From Craterostigma plantagineum (lineage: Eukaryota > Streptophyta > Magnoliopsida > Lamiales > Linderniaceae), in assembly GCA_027422505.1 (NCBI GenBank), contig JAPQWV010001602.1:1-64000 (forward strand): 64,000 bases of DNA, in the 5' to 3' direction. The notes under the pieces are model-generated. The model was not told the origin of the DNA and ran no database searches. It saw only the letters and a program-made list of their open reading frames with translations. Positions 11,827 through 21,603 of this stretch are shown piece by piece. Positions within the stretch are counted from its first letter, which is position 1. Every line of letters begins with the position of its first letter. The translations under genes and the position numbers were made by a program.

Positions 11827-12175
11827 TGTAGAATACGATTTGTAATTGTGCTTTGATTTATTAGTTGTCTTCGTAGATTGGGGCGTTATATGTATTTGTC
11901 CTTAGTTTAGGACTTACTCGTTATTTATACCAAGTTTGTTTGGTATAAATAGATTTGTAAACATTGTGCTTAATAAATAATTTAGTCAATTGATCCGAAA
12001 GGCTGCCAAATCCAATTCTAGAGAGAGAAACTCAAGAACCATTCTCTCACTACTCAAATTCTCTCTCAAGTTCTTCAACGAAGGTTTTCAATCGAATTAA
12101 TTTCATACATTTCTAATCGAATTCCTTATGATTTGAGTCTAGGATCATAGGAGTTGATAATCGAGGACCTAACCA
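11827..12175 (+). repeat. E1 3' LTR (LTR-A family), about 349 bp
   Basis: It starts TGTAGAATACG and ends GACCTAACCA, matching the E2 3' LTR (35191-35537) and the E3 LTR (40805-41136) along its length. It holds a TATA box in TGGTATAAATAG near 11941 and a GAGAGAGAAAC/TCTCTC segment typical of the R/U5 side. It gives the promoter and polyadenylation signals of the element. The end carries one extra C compared with CCTAACA in E2. Confidence 0.9.
11923..11950 (+). promoter_or_regulatory. LTR promoter: TATA box inside an 11 bp inverted repeat
   Basis: Arms ATTTATACCAA and TTGGTATAAAT flank a 6 bp loop. TATAAAT is in the right arm. The same hairpin-forming design is present in the E2 and E3 LTRs. 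Confidence 0.65.
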
Positions 12176-12318
12176 CAGTTAAAAACGATTTAAAACGTCC
12201 AAAAATACATGAAAATTGAAAATGGATTTTGAGCAAATGTTCTTTCAAATCTTGTCGGAATTGAACCGAACTGGATTCAAATAGTTGAGATCGATCCACG
12301 TTTAGCTATGATACCACT
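12176..12318 (-). mobile_element. Leader fragment and primer binding site of a minus-strand LTR-B element
   Basis: Read on the minus strand, the LTR-B end CCAACA is followed by AGTGGTATCATAGC, one base off the initiator-Met tRNA site TGGTATCAGAGC, and then about 130 bp of AT-rich leader. The leader stops abruptly at the E1 LTR, so E1 appears to have inserted here or the rest was deleted. Confidence 0.65.
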
Positions 12319-12553
12319 TGTTGGTCCACTTGTTACCTGACAAGGATCAAAAGATTATTAGAAAGATTAGAAGCATATGAAGCACCTTGAGTGTGCGTTC
12401 GTTTGTGTGTTTAACGAGAGCGGCTTCAAACTAAATTCTTTTGATAAACCCTAACAAGGGTTATTATGGGCTTTATATACCAAACTTAATTGGTATATTA
12501 AATCCCAAGTACCAAACTTCTACTTAATACAATTTGCCTCCCAAACTACTACA
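12319..12553 (-). repeat. LTR-B, minus strand, about 235 bp
   Basis: On the minus strand it runs from about TGTAGTAGTTTGGG to GTGGACCAACA. It aligns with the plus-strand LTR at 42489-42732 across TTTAATATACC, GGTTTATCAAAAGAA, CTCAAGGTG and CTTTTGATCCTTG. Two TATA-like segments lie in an inverted arrangement near 12475-12495. The 5' limit is uncertain because similarity fades near 12560. Confidence 0.75.
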
Positions 12554-12654
12554 ACCCACTAATATCAAAATATAACCCAAGACTTGAATAGATAGAGGAC
12601 ACTATAATTAATTCCTAAGAACTATTTTTCACTATCTGGAGCTAAAAGCATTGG
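12554..12654. other. Short unassigned junction DNA
   Basis: An AT-rich 100 bp stretch lies between the minus-strand LTR-B and the start of E6 similarity. I see no gene or repeat. It may be flank of the LTR-B element or E6 spacer too diverged to align by eye. Confidence 0.4.
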
Positions 12655-12879
12655 CGTAAAAAACCCAGGGGGAGCCTTTGATTTAAAACACTTGTTGATT
12701 AACTCTAATAATTTTGATGTTTTGCTCTAAGTGATACATATTTTTCAAATCTCGTCAAAGGAGCCAGACGCTTCAATTCAGATTTACAGGGAGTTAATCA
12801 CGTTTATTATAATCTTATGGGGAGCAATTATGTGGTTTTTGTCCAAGTTAGGGGTAACTCTGATAAAATTAGAAACATA

Positions 12880-14200
12880 GGAAACTTACGACCGAAAATT
12901 TTGAGAAAACGTAATTTTTTATCCAGATTCTCAAGCGAAAATTTGAAATGGGCTTGTCCAATCGCAAACCCAATATGTCATGTTAGCACATTAAATAGTT
13001 CACGTTTTGCAATCGCAAAGAAAGTATTTCTCACGCAAAACCTCAACGCAAATCCGGTCTCTCTTTGCTTTCTCTCTTGAAAAACTTTAAAAGACGACAT
13101 AAATTTTTATCAAACTTCGATTTTTAACCCGAAGTTGTCTTTTCAAGGTAAAAATGACATTATTTGCTGTTGCATGTGATTAAACTCCGTTTGCATCTGC
13201 TTATGTAGTTTTCGTTAGATTCTATGTTAGAATTCTCGTCTAAGGACTGTTTGAAAAACCGTATGCTATTTCTCATAAATTTAGGCCATCTATTTGAATA
13301 TCTGGTTGGAAATCTGTGATTTAAGTTAGTGTACGTGTTTTTTCACATTATGTGATACGTTAATTTTTTCGGTAAATCTGAGTCCTATGCCTGTAGAAGT
13401 TCGACTTAACTGGGTTATTTGAAGTTCCGAAGCAGTCGAAGAACTTCTCGATCGCAAACAGTCTTAATTGAATTTTGATTGTTTTGAGATACTGTTTGCA
13501 CCGTAAAAGATTATCGATCGCTAAAATTGAGTTAGTTGATAAAATAGAAGACTTTGACCGAAAATTACTAACCATCGAGAAATGTTAATTCTAATTAGAT
13601 TTTTATGCGAGAAAAATTAAAAGTGGAATAGATAAAAATAGACGAAATTTATTTCGAGCACAAAACTTACCATCGAAAACAGTATTTTCGATTTTCTTTA
13701 TTTCGGTCGTAAAATTTTAGCGGTGATAAAATTAATTTGTCGATGCTAAATTTCTCGATCGTAAAATACGCGGCAATGATTTTGTTCGATCGAAAATTTT
13801 CTCAGCGATTGACTTTGTCGTAGACTATTTTCTCAATCGACAAAATTCGCAGCGGAAAGCTCACTTAGGATCGAAAATCATGTCTCACTCGACAAATTTC
13901 AAAGCGAATAATTTATTAACACGCGAAAAATTTCTCGAATGTAATTTACGCAGAAATCAATTTTTTCGATCGTAAATTTACACAGAAATGTTTCTCGATC
14001 ATAAAATTTCTCGGGTACAGTACCACGCCTAACGTTCAACACTCGGGAAATTTTTCTAAGTTCTTATCACTATAACTAACTTAGTGAACAAAATTTCTCG
14101 AACGAAAAATTAAACGAAGACTTAATCTGTAAGATCCGCACTTAGGCAATTAAATAGGGAATTTCAATTCTTGATCGAAAATATAACGGAGTGAACATCG
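12880..14200 (+). repeat. CGATCG-motif array in the E6 spacer
   Basis: Degenerate copies of TTTCTCGATCGTAAA occur, for example near 13446, 13515, 13753, 13788, 13965 and 13995, with variants such as TCTCGACAAAA and TCTCGAACG. The order of several flanking words (GAAGAACTTCTCGATCGCAAA near 13440; GAAGAACCTTGTCGATCGCA near 30725) is shared with E2, so the array is inherited rather than random. Confidence 0.65.
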
Positions 14201-14417
14201 ATATTCGCATGTTCAAACACTTAGAAAATTTTCGATAGATCTCTTATGTTTCATATATACAACTTTCAAAATTGATTAGATACCATTACATTAGTTCGCT
14301 TTCGTATGACCTATGTGTAAACTTAATCTAATTTGTCTACTAAACATGAAATAAACTGTTCGAATATTGTAGTTTGATATGACAAAATTCCACTCAAATT
14401 TACAATTTGAACTCAAG

Positions 14418-14444
14418 AGCTTTATTCTTTCTTATCTCTTTCAG
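14418..14444 (+). promoter_or_regulatory. Putative 3' splice site at the start of the E6 3' ORF
   Basis: A pyrimidine-rich stretch TTTATTCTTTCTTATCTCTT ends in TCAG (AG at 14443-14444), immediately before ATG 14445. E2 has the equivalent TATCTCTTTATTTCTTTTCAG ending at 31672. The position suggests a spliced subgenomic mRNA for the 3' ORF. This is inference from sequence alone. Confidence 0.5.
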
Positions 14445-16796
14445 ATGGGTCATTATCCCTAATACAACCACATATACGCTACGTACAGGACACAAACTTC
14501 CAGGCGATCTGACCACCTTTCGGTGCCCAGACGAGATAATCGTGTCCATTCTACAAGGCCATCCTCTGTGTAATGCTCTCACAACGACGGCATCTGTGTC
14601 GATGGTCGATCTCCAGCAGTTCTGGGATGCATTCAAGGCCACGTGGATAATGGAGCTTACTTCTTCACCACGATGCTCGGGACACGGCATATAAGTGTGA
14701 CCAAGGACCAATTCGGTTGGTCTTAGATCTACCCTTCAGCACCAACTAGGACTCGATGCCTTCGGATGCTGAGATGGTGCGTGACTTCCTACAAATGGGA
14801 TAGCGACCGCCGCTCACCAAGCTAGCGCAAGTACAGAGCAACGGCATCCCGCGTCAATGGAAGACACTTTTGGGGATTATCAACAAGTCTGTCGCCGAAG
14901 CCCGCCGGATTTGACAATGGCAACGGCAACATACTTCGCCTACTTCATGGCATCGTCTTCTCCAGAAACTATGACGTAGCCCAACTGATCTGGGACGATC
15001 TCGGAGAACAGATCAGGCAGAAGCAAAATATAAAGTCGAAGTATTTGCCGTACGTCAGGTGCTTCTCTGTGCTCATCGCTCATCAAATGGAGGTCCACGA
15101 GAATATTCCTGTGCCTCCTGGTGGGAACTACCAGCCGCCCAAGCTCAAGTTCTTTCACCACCCCAAGCTGACAGAGCTCGAGCGGCCTTCGATGTCGATA
15201 TCCTCTGACCTACTCCATCTCGCCGACCCCATGAGAGATGTATATCGACTCTACTATCAGGAGAATCATCTCAGGGAGGCGATGATTCGAGGGCCCCCGA
15301 TGGACTTCAATATGAGCCCTCCGCAACACCATCCAAGCCCTGAGGCCACGTTGATTGACGAAGTGGCTTAGAAGCTCGAAGTGGAAGATACAACTCAGGG
15401 TCTCGACCACGTTATGATCGAAGAAGTCGTTCAAGACCTTGATATGAACAGCCCGTGCATGTCAGCATGCTTCAAGAGCCTATTGAGAAGGTTCTGATAC
15501 AGGAAGCACGGCTCGAGCTAAAATGGGGCACAGCCCACTTCACCAGGATGGCTGAGACATAGGCCTTGATCATCACGATCACACCTGAAGAGCCTCAAGT
15601 AAGCCCGTGATGAAGCCGATCGCGAACATCTCCTCAGACGGCCACCTCATCCCAAGATACAGAATCAGATGAGGAAATTCAATTGGTCAAATGGGTTCCA
15701 CAACGACAACTCCCATCCACCGAGCCCGTCCTAACAGCTGTTACCATTACATCAGACACGATGCCGATTGTAACTCCACGTGCTGAGGACCTTCCTTCGC
15801 TCAATCTTGAGCCCTAGCACGAACTGATTGCATCAACTGAGCCAGAGATCCAGATCCAGATTCAGACCACTACCGACCGCGACATCCAAGTGTCTGGTGC
15901 ACAGATTCCTACAAAAGCAGTCACAACATCATAGACGTGAATCTTCTTGATTCTACTCGAGGATTGGATGGAAGTCTTGAAACGTCGCAACATCAAACGA
16001 CGACGAGCCAGCCCACTGAGTCGGTATTCACTCATGGGTTGTCAACAGGCGACATCAGTCGTCCTGGTTCTTCAAGACCTACTACAGGCGACGTGTCAGT
16101 GACCTTCACAGACATCACGACGGTGGAACGCAAACTTGGCCCCACCACGGAGGTGTGCGACCACTTTGTGACCAAAGCACGCCTGATAGCTGCTCTCTTT
16201 GAAGCTCTCAAATCATTCGAAGACAATCTGATGGAGAGAGTGCACACGGCTATCGAGACGTCTTGCCAAGACAGGAAAGCACCCATCTCCGAGGCCCTTC
16301 GTCACAACTCAACCTCACACCCACTCAACCCATACACACCGACACACCCATCCACTTACCCTTACTCATCGACCTATACGCCGTACCCATCAGCGACCTC
16401 CACACCATTCTAGTGGATCCTCTGTTTGGAGTGGCCAACCGGACCCCTCAGGAAGAAGACCTCTTCAGGCGTCTGGTTGATCACCCTGAGCCGCTTACTC
16501 ACTCTTGTCGAGGCCAAGACTCCAGCTCCAAACGAGACATGACGACCCTGATGACCAGGATCATCATGAGAGGGAGAAGGGGCGAAGATATTCTTCACGA
16601 GCAGCCAAGGCTCAGGTTCGAGCTCGGGCAAACCAATACTGGAGTCGATGATACTTCACGACCCACCACCCACTCACAAACAAAATCCACCACAAACTTT
16701 AAGTTCCGTACCTGATGCAGCCTGCTCACCCTTCAACTTCGGACAGTCCCACTTCCAGTGGCCCAGCCACCGCAATGCAGACACCTATCCGTCGAC
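14445..16796 (+). pseudogene. E6 3' ORF of unknown function, N-terminal and middle parts
   Basis: The first codons are ATG GGT CAT TAT CCC and then TAA, where E2 has CGA. Similarity to E2 continues: TTFRCPDEIIVSILQGHPLC, VSMVDLQQFWDAF, and LIAHQMEVHENIPVPPGG before NYQPPKLKFF (15045-15371). Then come an acidic central region, GLSTGDISRPGSSRP (about 16035), a helix ALFEALKSFEDNLMERV, and a Pro/Thr/His-rich tract (16300-16420). Several stops and shifts make it a pseudogene. I see no signal peptide and no long hydrophobic segment, so an envelope role is not supported. Confidence 0.65.
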
Positions 16797-16799
16797 TTT

Positions 16800-17510
16800 A
16801 CACCGGGTCTGCTTCGATTTACTAGAAGATAGTTTTCTTCTTGGAAACCTACCCTGTCGGCTTGAGCTTGTTGCCCTTCTTTTTTTTGCCTTTTTGGGGC
16901 TTCGAAGTGGCGACGAGTGCAGTCTGCTATGCCCTCTTATCTGACCTTGCGCCGTTGCTAACTGATTCATCAGATCAGGAGCAACAGTGTCATGCCGTTC
17001 AGATGGTAGTTCACAATGAACGCGTTTGAAGGACGGAGCAGAGACTACAAGATGAGATTGTTTTGTATTTCAAATCGGAAATTGAGAGTCTCCACCTCTC
17101 GATCATGGTGATCATGTTCATAACATACTCACCAACATTCTCACCCTCAGACGTCCCCGATCGAAGAGTTGCGATGAAGTCGCATAGCGAGCTGTCCTAG
17201 ACGTCTCACATAAAGCTCTTTTAAATGTGAACCATCACCCGAGCATCAGCCCATAATTTTCATGATTACGCTAAGTGCGTTACTCATCGATCCGAGACAT
17301 GTGCTTTACTAGCTTCTCATTGCGCAGTCGCTTGTCGTAAGCGGCACGAGCCTGCTCGGATGCCCATGCCCCTGGGGTCGGCGGCATTTCGGAGTCAAGA
17401 TATAACTAGGTTCACAATCTCGAGGAAAATCCCAAGTTGCGAAGCCAGTCTGAACAGTTTGACCGAGTCAACCTATTGTCCTTGAGCAGTACATTTAAAT
17501 CGGTCGACAT
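16800..17510 (-). pseudogene. gag: E5 gag N-terminal remnant (Copia gag type)
   Basis: The start ATG is the complement of 17508-17510. The first codons give MSTDLNVLLKDNRLTRSN, then SDWLRNLGF, a shape typical of Copia Gag N-termini, in which a conserved Trp-containing segment follows a short start. A stop and shifts follow. EMPPTPGAWASEQARAAYDK and a later MNQLATAQGQIRG (16970) remain recognisable, ending in a Lys/Arg-rich tail near 16800. Gag would form the particle. The copy is truncated before any zinc knuckle I can see. Confidence 0.6.
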
Positions 17511-18534
17511 AATTTCACAAAGAGAGAAAATCCTGCAGAAAACAAAAGGCATATTAAGTCAATTTATAGGTTATCAAATGCAAACAAGGACTTTTTATTC
17601 CGTTTGACTCCCACTATCTTTTCATAAACTCCAATCTCCCTTCGGATGTTTGGAAGTTTCGTTGATAACTTCGATAATGGAGTTGATGTCCCCGTGGACA
17701 ATGCAAACCTCAACCTCTGTTGTTTTATTGGTTTTGCAACGACCCACGAAGTCGCACTCCACACGTCGGCAATTCCGGAACAAGGCGGTATGACTGTCTA
17801 AGTGTAACCTATCAACTTTGCTCAAAACCGCACACTTGAACCATACGTTTTAACGCACAGTGTGGTCTTGGCAAGCGGCACAAACGCACCGAGCAAGCCG
17901 AAACGAAAGCAATGCAAGCGACGGCATACCCGAAAGCAAACCTTGCATTTAGGTTTCGTAACAACTAAACAGGAGCTTGATAGAAGACAGGGCATCCAAT
18001 CCCTTTACTCACTTAGTATTCGTACGGGAGATATTTGTAACTCATAGCATATTAAAATTAAGCACGAGCACGTAAATGCGTTAAACAAATTCCTAACCCT
18101 AGGAAAACAATTTAAATGGACAAATATGCGGGCTTTATCTAGACTGGTCATATTACATGGGCGTAAAACAACCGGGTCTTCAATCCTCAAATGTCGAGTC
18201 ATTGACACGATGGTCGTCGAACCCTCCAACCTCTCCTTGCATCGAACGGCCATCATTTATCTAACTTATCTAATAAAGCGATAAAATACAACACGGGGGG
18301 ATTATTTCCCAACAACCCGTAATTCCCGTGTATATACCGGAGGCGCCAACGACCCTTAAACAAATAACCCGGTTTAGAACCTAAACCCCGTAAATGTCCC
18401 ATATAACATGCAACACATAATTTTGACGTCGGGTACCCGATCGAACGTCGCGGGCGATGATAGTCTCCAAACTACATCCACCGTTCGTTTCGCCACAACG
18501 ACTTTCGAGGCCTTCGGTCGAAACATCATGAGCA
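17511..18534 (-). other. E5 leader between primer site and gag
   Basis: About 1 kb without a supported gene. Short frames on both strands (17564-17825, 17862-18047, 18408-18620) have no recognisable motif. Its place between the primer site and gag identifies it as the untranslated leader. Confidence 0.55.
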
Positions 18535-18546
18535 GCTCTGATACCA
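18535..18546 (-). other. E5 primer binding site (initiator Met tRNA)
   Basis: The minus strand reads TGGTATCAGAGC, an exact match to the usual plant Copia primer site, three bases inside the LTR end. Confidence 0.9.
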
Positions 18547-18549
18547 CAT

Positions 18550-20879
18550 TGGGGTGGGCCCGATTAATCGACGTCGGCCCTCGAGTAGCGCAACGTGGCA
18601 ATAGCGGAAGCGCATTTTGAACCGAGAGGCGTCAGTTGGCGAATTTTCGATTTTTAATATCTAAATTCGACCTTACGCCCTTCGGCTTCTCACGAGGGTC
18701 TGAGATACTGCCCTAAGCCTCAGGAGACCACGGTTAATTCGAATTCCCAAAATTTGTATTTATTTCGAATTTATTCGAATTAATAATTTAATTCCAAACG
18801 ATCGAACAAAGCGGCAGCCAGTCGTTTTTTGATTATTTGGTGACATAAATGATTTCCGATTAATACCAAAATTTTTCAAATAATTCTACACTTCCCAGCA
18901 TTCCCAACTATAGGTCTTTTGAATTATTCCCATGTCGATCAGTATTTTTTCACAAAATCAAATCAGTGGCTCGAAATTATTATTCGAGTAAGCGGCAGTC
19001 TGCCGTCTTTCGACTATTTGACGACCGACATTCGCAACGAGGGGTCTTGCGAATTATTCCGATATCATTTGGTATGTTTCGTAAATCAAATCGTTAGGGT
19101 TCGAGGTATACCTTCGTGAAAGGGATTTCTTCTGTCGTTGCCTCGGATGGACGTGGCTACTCCTCGTCTGGATCCCGGGTCCTTCGGACTAGATTGTCAC
19201 GCTGGTATGACTCGAGCGAACCTCCGAAACTGGCCCGATGGCTAGTGCAGTTCGTTCGGGCGTCGGATTCATCGAACGATCCTGTCGTTTCAAAGTGGCT
19301 TGAGAAGTTGTAGAATGTTTCTACCTTTTCTCTCTTTTGTTATACTTAAGAAAAACAATAACAAGTCACACATTCATCTTAGCAACTAACGTTGCTTTAT
19401 GATGCTTATTTATTTAATAATGTTTTTTTTTATATAATTGGAACACTTGGCAAAATAAAATAGAAAAAAACCAAGTGAGTCACTTGATCTACACACCCAA
19501 CGTGGATGTGTAGATTTTTCCTTTTCTTTTTTTTTTATTTGTCTATTTTTTATTTTGATAGTTTCAATTCGGCCCTTGAGGTTTCTAAATTCTCAATGTC
19601 CTTCAATTTTAAATAATCAAATAATTAAATCCAATCTAAATATTTTAATTACAATTGAACCTCACTTAGTTAATTAATTAAGCACTTAAGACAATCTTAA
19701 GTCGTAATTATTTCCGTGACCGTCACTGGAATTAACTAAGTCGTTGACACCTCGTATCAACTATGCCACAACGTCAACGAATCTCATTTGTTAGGTTTCA
19801 GAGAAAGCCCGCCGATTTCGTTTGAGTTCATTACCATTTTTAAGCGCGACTCTATAGGTCCGTCTCAACTGGCATGGGAGGAATCCACGAGTCCCAGTAT
19901 TCGCCTAGCCAATCCAGCGGTAACGGACAGATCTCAGTTCAGAACGAATTTTGATCTAATCGAAATTCGGGCGAACTGACTATAGTGTATACATTTAAAT
20001 ACTTCTTACGCCTTTCACTTGCGTCCCGGTTAGGTGAGAGCCATGCAAATGTCAAACTCACTAACCTAATACTATGTTATAATCGAGACCGAACAGATTA
20101 TTTAAACTCTGCTCCGTATCTAATACAAGCAAGTTTTCAAGCTTCGCCCGAAGGATTTATAATCGTCGCTCTCCGATTACGTCATAGGACATTAACCTAT
20201 ACGAATATAGGCAGTGAATCCAGATAGCAGTCAAAGCCGGCAATCACCTCCGTAAAGTCGGTTGCGTTTCGTCGCTGACCCGTGTCCCATTTATGAACAC
20301 TTGCGAGCCTAGCCAACTAGAGACAAACCGAAATCCCGAAAGCAAATCCGTCAGTGATGCTATCGGTCTGAGGCTGCTAAAGTCATTCGTTCAATCATTG
20401 ACAACATCCTAGCCATGTGATTGAAACAATACGAGCCGCATGTCCGAATATGCGATCTCTCCGATCATCGATATCTCCATCATGACCCACAACCTCTCAG
20501 GTAATCGGTGACACTACCAATACTATGTGGTCGTCAATGGACAAGCCATATTCGGATATCTAGTCACCCACCTAGAATCCTTAGACTTACAGACTTTTTA
20601 TTTAATGCTGAGTTTAAGGACCTTCTGGTGTCTCCTCTCTCGTCCCCACGAGAATCAGACGTCCAACTCAAACATTTGGGGATTTATTCACCGCACTGCC
20701 GGATGCCAAGTAGACTTTAAATTCGATAAATAAATAATAATGCCTTTATTATAATGAAATAATATTCATTAATTTATTTACGGTATATACAATAAACCTG
20801 TCTATCAACCTATACATCATTGTTTGTTCTATACTATTCCTAGTCCTCGTATGGCATTCCGAGGGCACACTCCCTAACA
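18550..20879 (-). repeat. E5 5' LTR, about 2,330 bp
   Basis: On the minus strand it begins TGTTAGGGAGTGTGCCC at 20879 and ends GGGCCCACCCCA at 18550, giving TG...CA ends, and it is followed by the primer site. The body has no convincing ORF; the frames at 18919-20733 are short and motif-free. The length is large for Copia. AT-rich tracts occur near 19390-19560. No second copy lies in the window, so LTR-to-LTR divergence cannot be judged. Confidence 0.8.
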
Positions 20880-21154
20880 TAAGGTGTAGCAATAACGGTT
20901 TCTCTGGCCGATATACAGGCTCAAAGAGAGAGTCCAAGTCTTCCAATGCAAGTCTCAGAGCTTCTTCTGACATTGAATCCAGGGTTGTTGCCATCTTCTG
21001 TTGGTTTTGTGCCAACACACCAATGTATACGGGTTCTGAACTATCGTATTCAGAAGCCATCGAGTTTGGCACGGGTCCTGAACTGAGGTGTGCAGGAGCC
21101 ATTTTTGCCACTTCGTGGAAAGTGACGTTGTAGCTTTATTTGATTGATCGTTTG
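20880..21154 (-). pseudogene. pol: E3 integrase C-terminal end and linker, left fragment
   Basis: The minus strand continues E3 pol from 35538: SYNVTFHEVAKMAPAHLSSG, then NQQKMATTL and ALRLALEDLDSLFEPVY, matching E1 3220-3475. The fragment ends where the E5 LTR begins. RT and RNase H of E3 are absent from the window. The right end carries GTTTG (21150-21154), the left copy of the E2 target duplication. Confidence 0.85.
21150..21154. repeat. Target site duplication of E2, left copy
   Basis: GTTTG here and GGTTG at 35538-35542 flank the TGTAGAATACC...CCTAACA element. Removing E2 and one copy rejoins E3 integrase in register with the uninterrupted E1 and E2 copies. A 5 bp duplication is normal for Copia; one base has changed. 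Confidence 0.85.
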
Positions 21155-21320
21155 TGTAGAATACCATTTCTAATTGTGCTTGATTTTATTAGCTGTCCTT
21201 GTCATTTGGGGCGTTTTGTATAGTAGTCCTTAGATTAGGACTAGTTTGATATTTATAACAAGCTTGTTTGGTATAAATACATGTAAAGAAATTGTGCTGA
21301 ATGGAGAAAGTTTAAAAATT
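21155..21320 (+). repeat. E2 5' LTR, truncated (166 bp)
   Basis: It matches the first half of 35191-35537, from TGTAGAATACC to GTTTAAAAATT. The rest, from GATCCGAAAGG to CCTAACA, and the primer site are missing. The promoter hairpin is kept at 21251-21278 with one changed base (ATTTATAACAA). Confidence 0.85.
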
Positions 21321-21603
21321 CACGATCAGGAAATTTTTCTCGACCGAACGATTTTGAGCAATTTATTTCGCTCGTAAAATATTTCGCTGACAAACTTTCT
21401 CGCATGAGAACAGTACATAGTGTATTCTATTTCGACGAAATTATTTTCAATCAAACTTTAAACGACTGAATTGAAAATAATTCTCGAACTATTTTTCGAA
21501 TCAAACGCTACTAACGAACTTTGTCACTTGTGAAGCACATACATCATCTTCAAACCTTCAAAACACTTACGAAGATCCTTCAACAACTCGACTACAATAC
21601 AAA
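21321..21603 (+). other. E2 leader with CGATCG-type motifs
   Basis: An untranslated leader between the deleted LTR end and gag. It carries TTTCTCGACCG and CGCTCGTAAAA words and matches the complement of the E3 leader near 40020-40110. No primer site is present. Confidence 0.65.

Larger units (their letters stand above)
1..12175 (+). mobile_element. E1: Ty1/copia retrotransposon, 5' part outside the window
   Basis: The order of coding motifs is gag coiled coil, protease, integrase, reverse transcriptase, RNase H, which defines Copia (integrase before RT). A 3.4 kb spacer, a second ORF and a 349 bp LTR ending at 12175 follow. The window opens just after the gag zinc knuckle, judged from the aligned E3 copy. 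Internal stops and frameshifts occur in every domain, so the copy is not autonomous. The large spacer with internal polypurine tracts and the extra 3' ORF are described for Sirevirus-type Copia elements; that lineage call is inference. An 840 bp hAT-like element interrupts the 3' ORF. E1 abuts the leader of a minus-strand LTR-B element at 12176. Confidence 0.93.
12655..16796 (+). mobile_element. E6 left fragment: Copia spacer and 3' ORF, truncated at both ends
   Basis: It begins at an internal polypurine tract (AGGGGGAG, 12667-12674) equivalent to E2 29781. It then carries the CGATCG-motif spacer (12880-14200) and the 3' ORF (14445 onward). No gag or pol is present to its left. It stops near 16796, where minus-strand gag of E5 begins. 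The downstream part of the same ORF type with an LTR-B occurs at 41363-42732; I treat both as one E6 split by later insertions, which is inference. Confidence 0.7.
16797..20879 (-). mobile_element. E5: Copia element fragment with long 5' LTR, leader and gag start
   Basis: Reading leftwards on the minus strand: a 2.33 kb LTR (20879-18550), a perfect initiator-Met primer site, a leader of about 1 kb and a broken gag that ends at the E6 junction near 16797. Pol and the 3' LTR are missing. The LTR and gag are unrelated by eye to E1/E2/E3/E6. The LTR start directly abuts E3 integrase-linker DNA at 20880, so E5 inserted into E3 and a later deletion joined its gag to E6. Confidence 0.75.

Noticed and set aside
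20749..21111. A 120-codon minus frame as one protein
   Set aside because: It runs across the E3/E5 junction at 20879/20880: integrase linker first, then LTR sequence.
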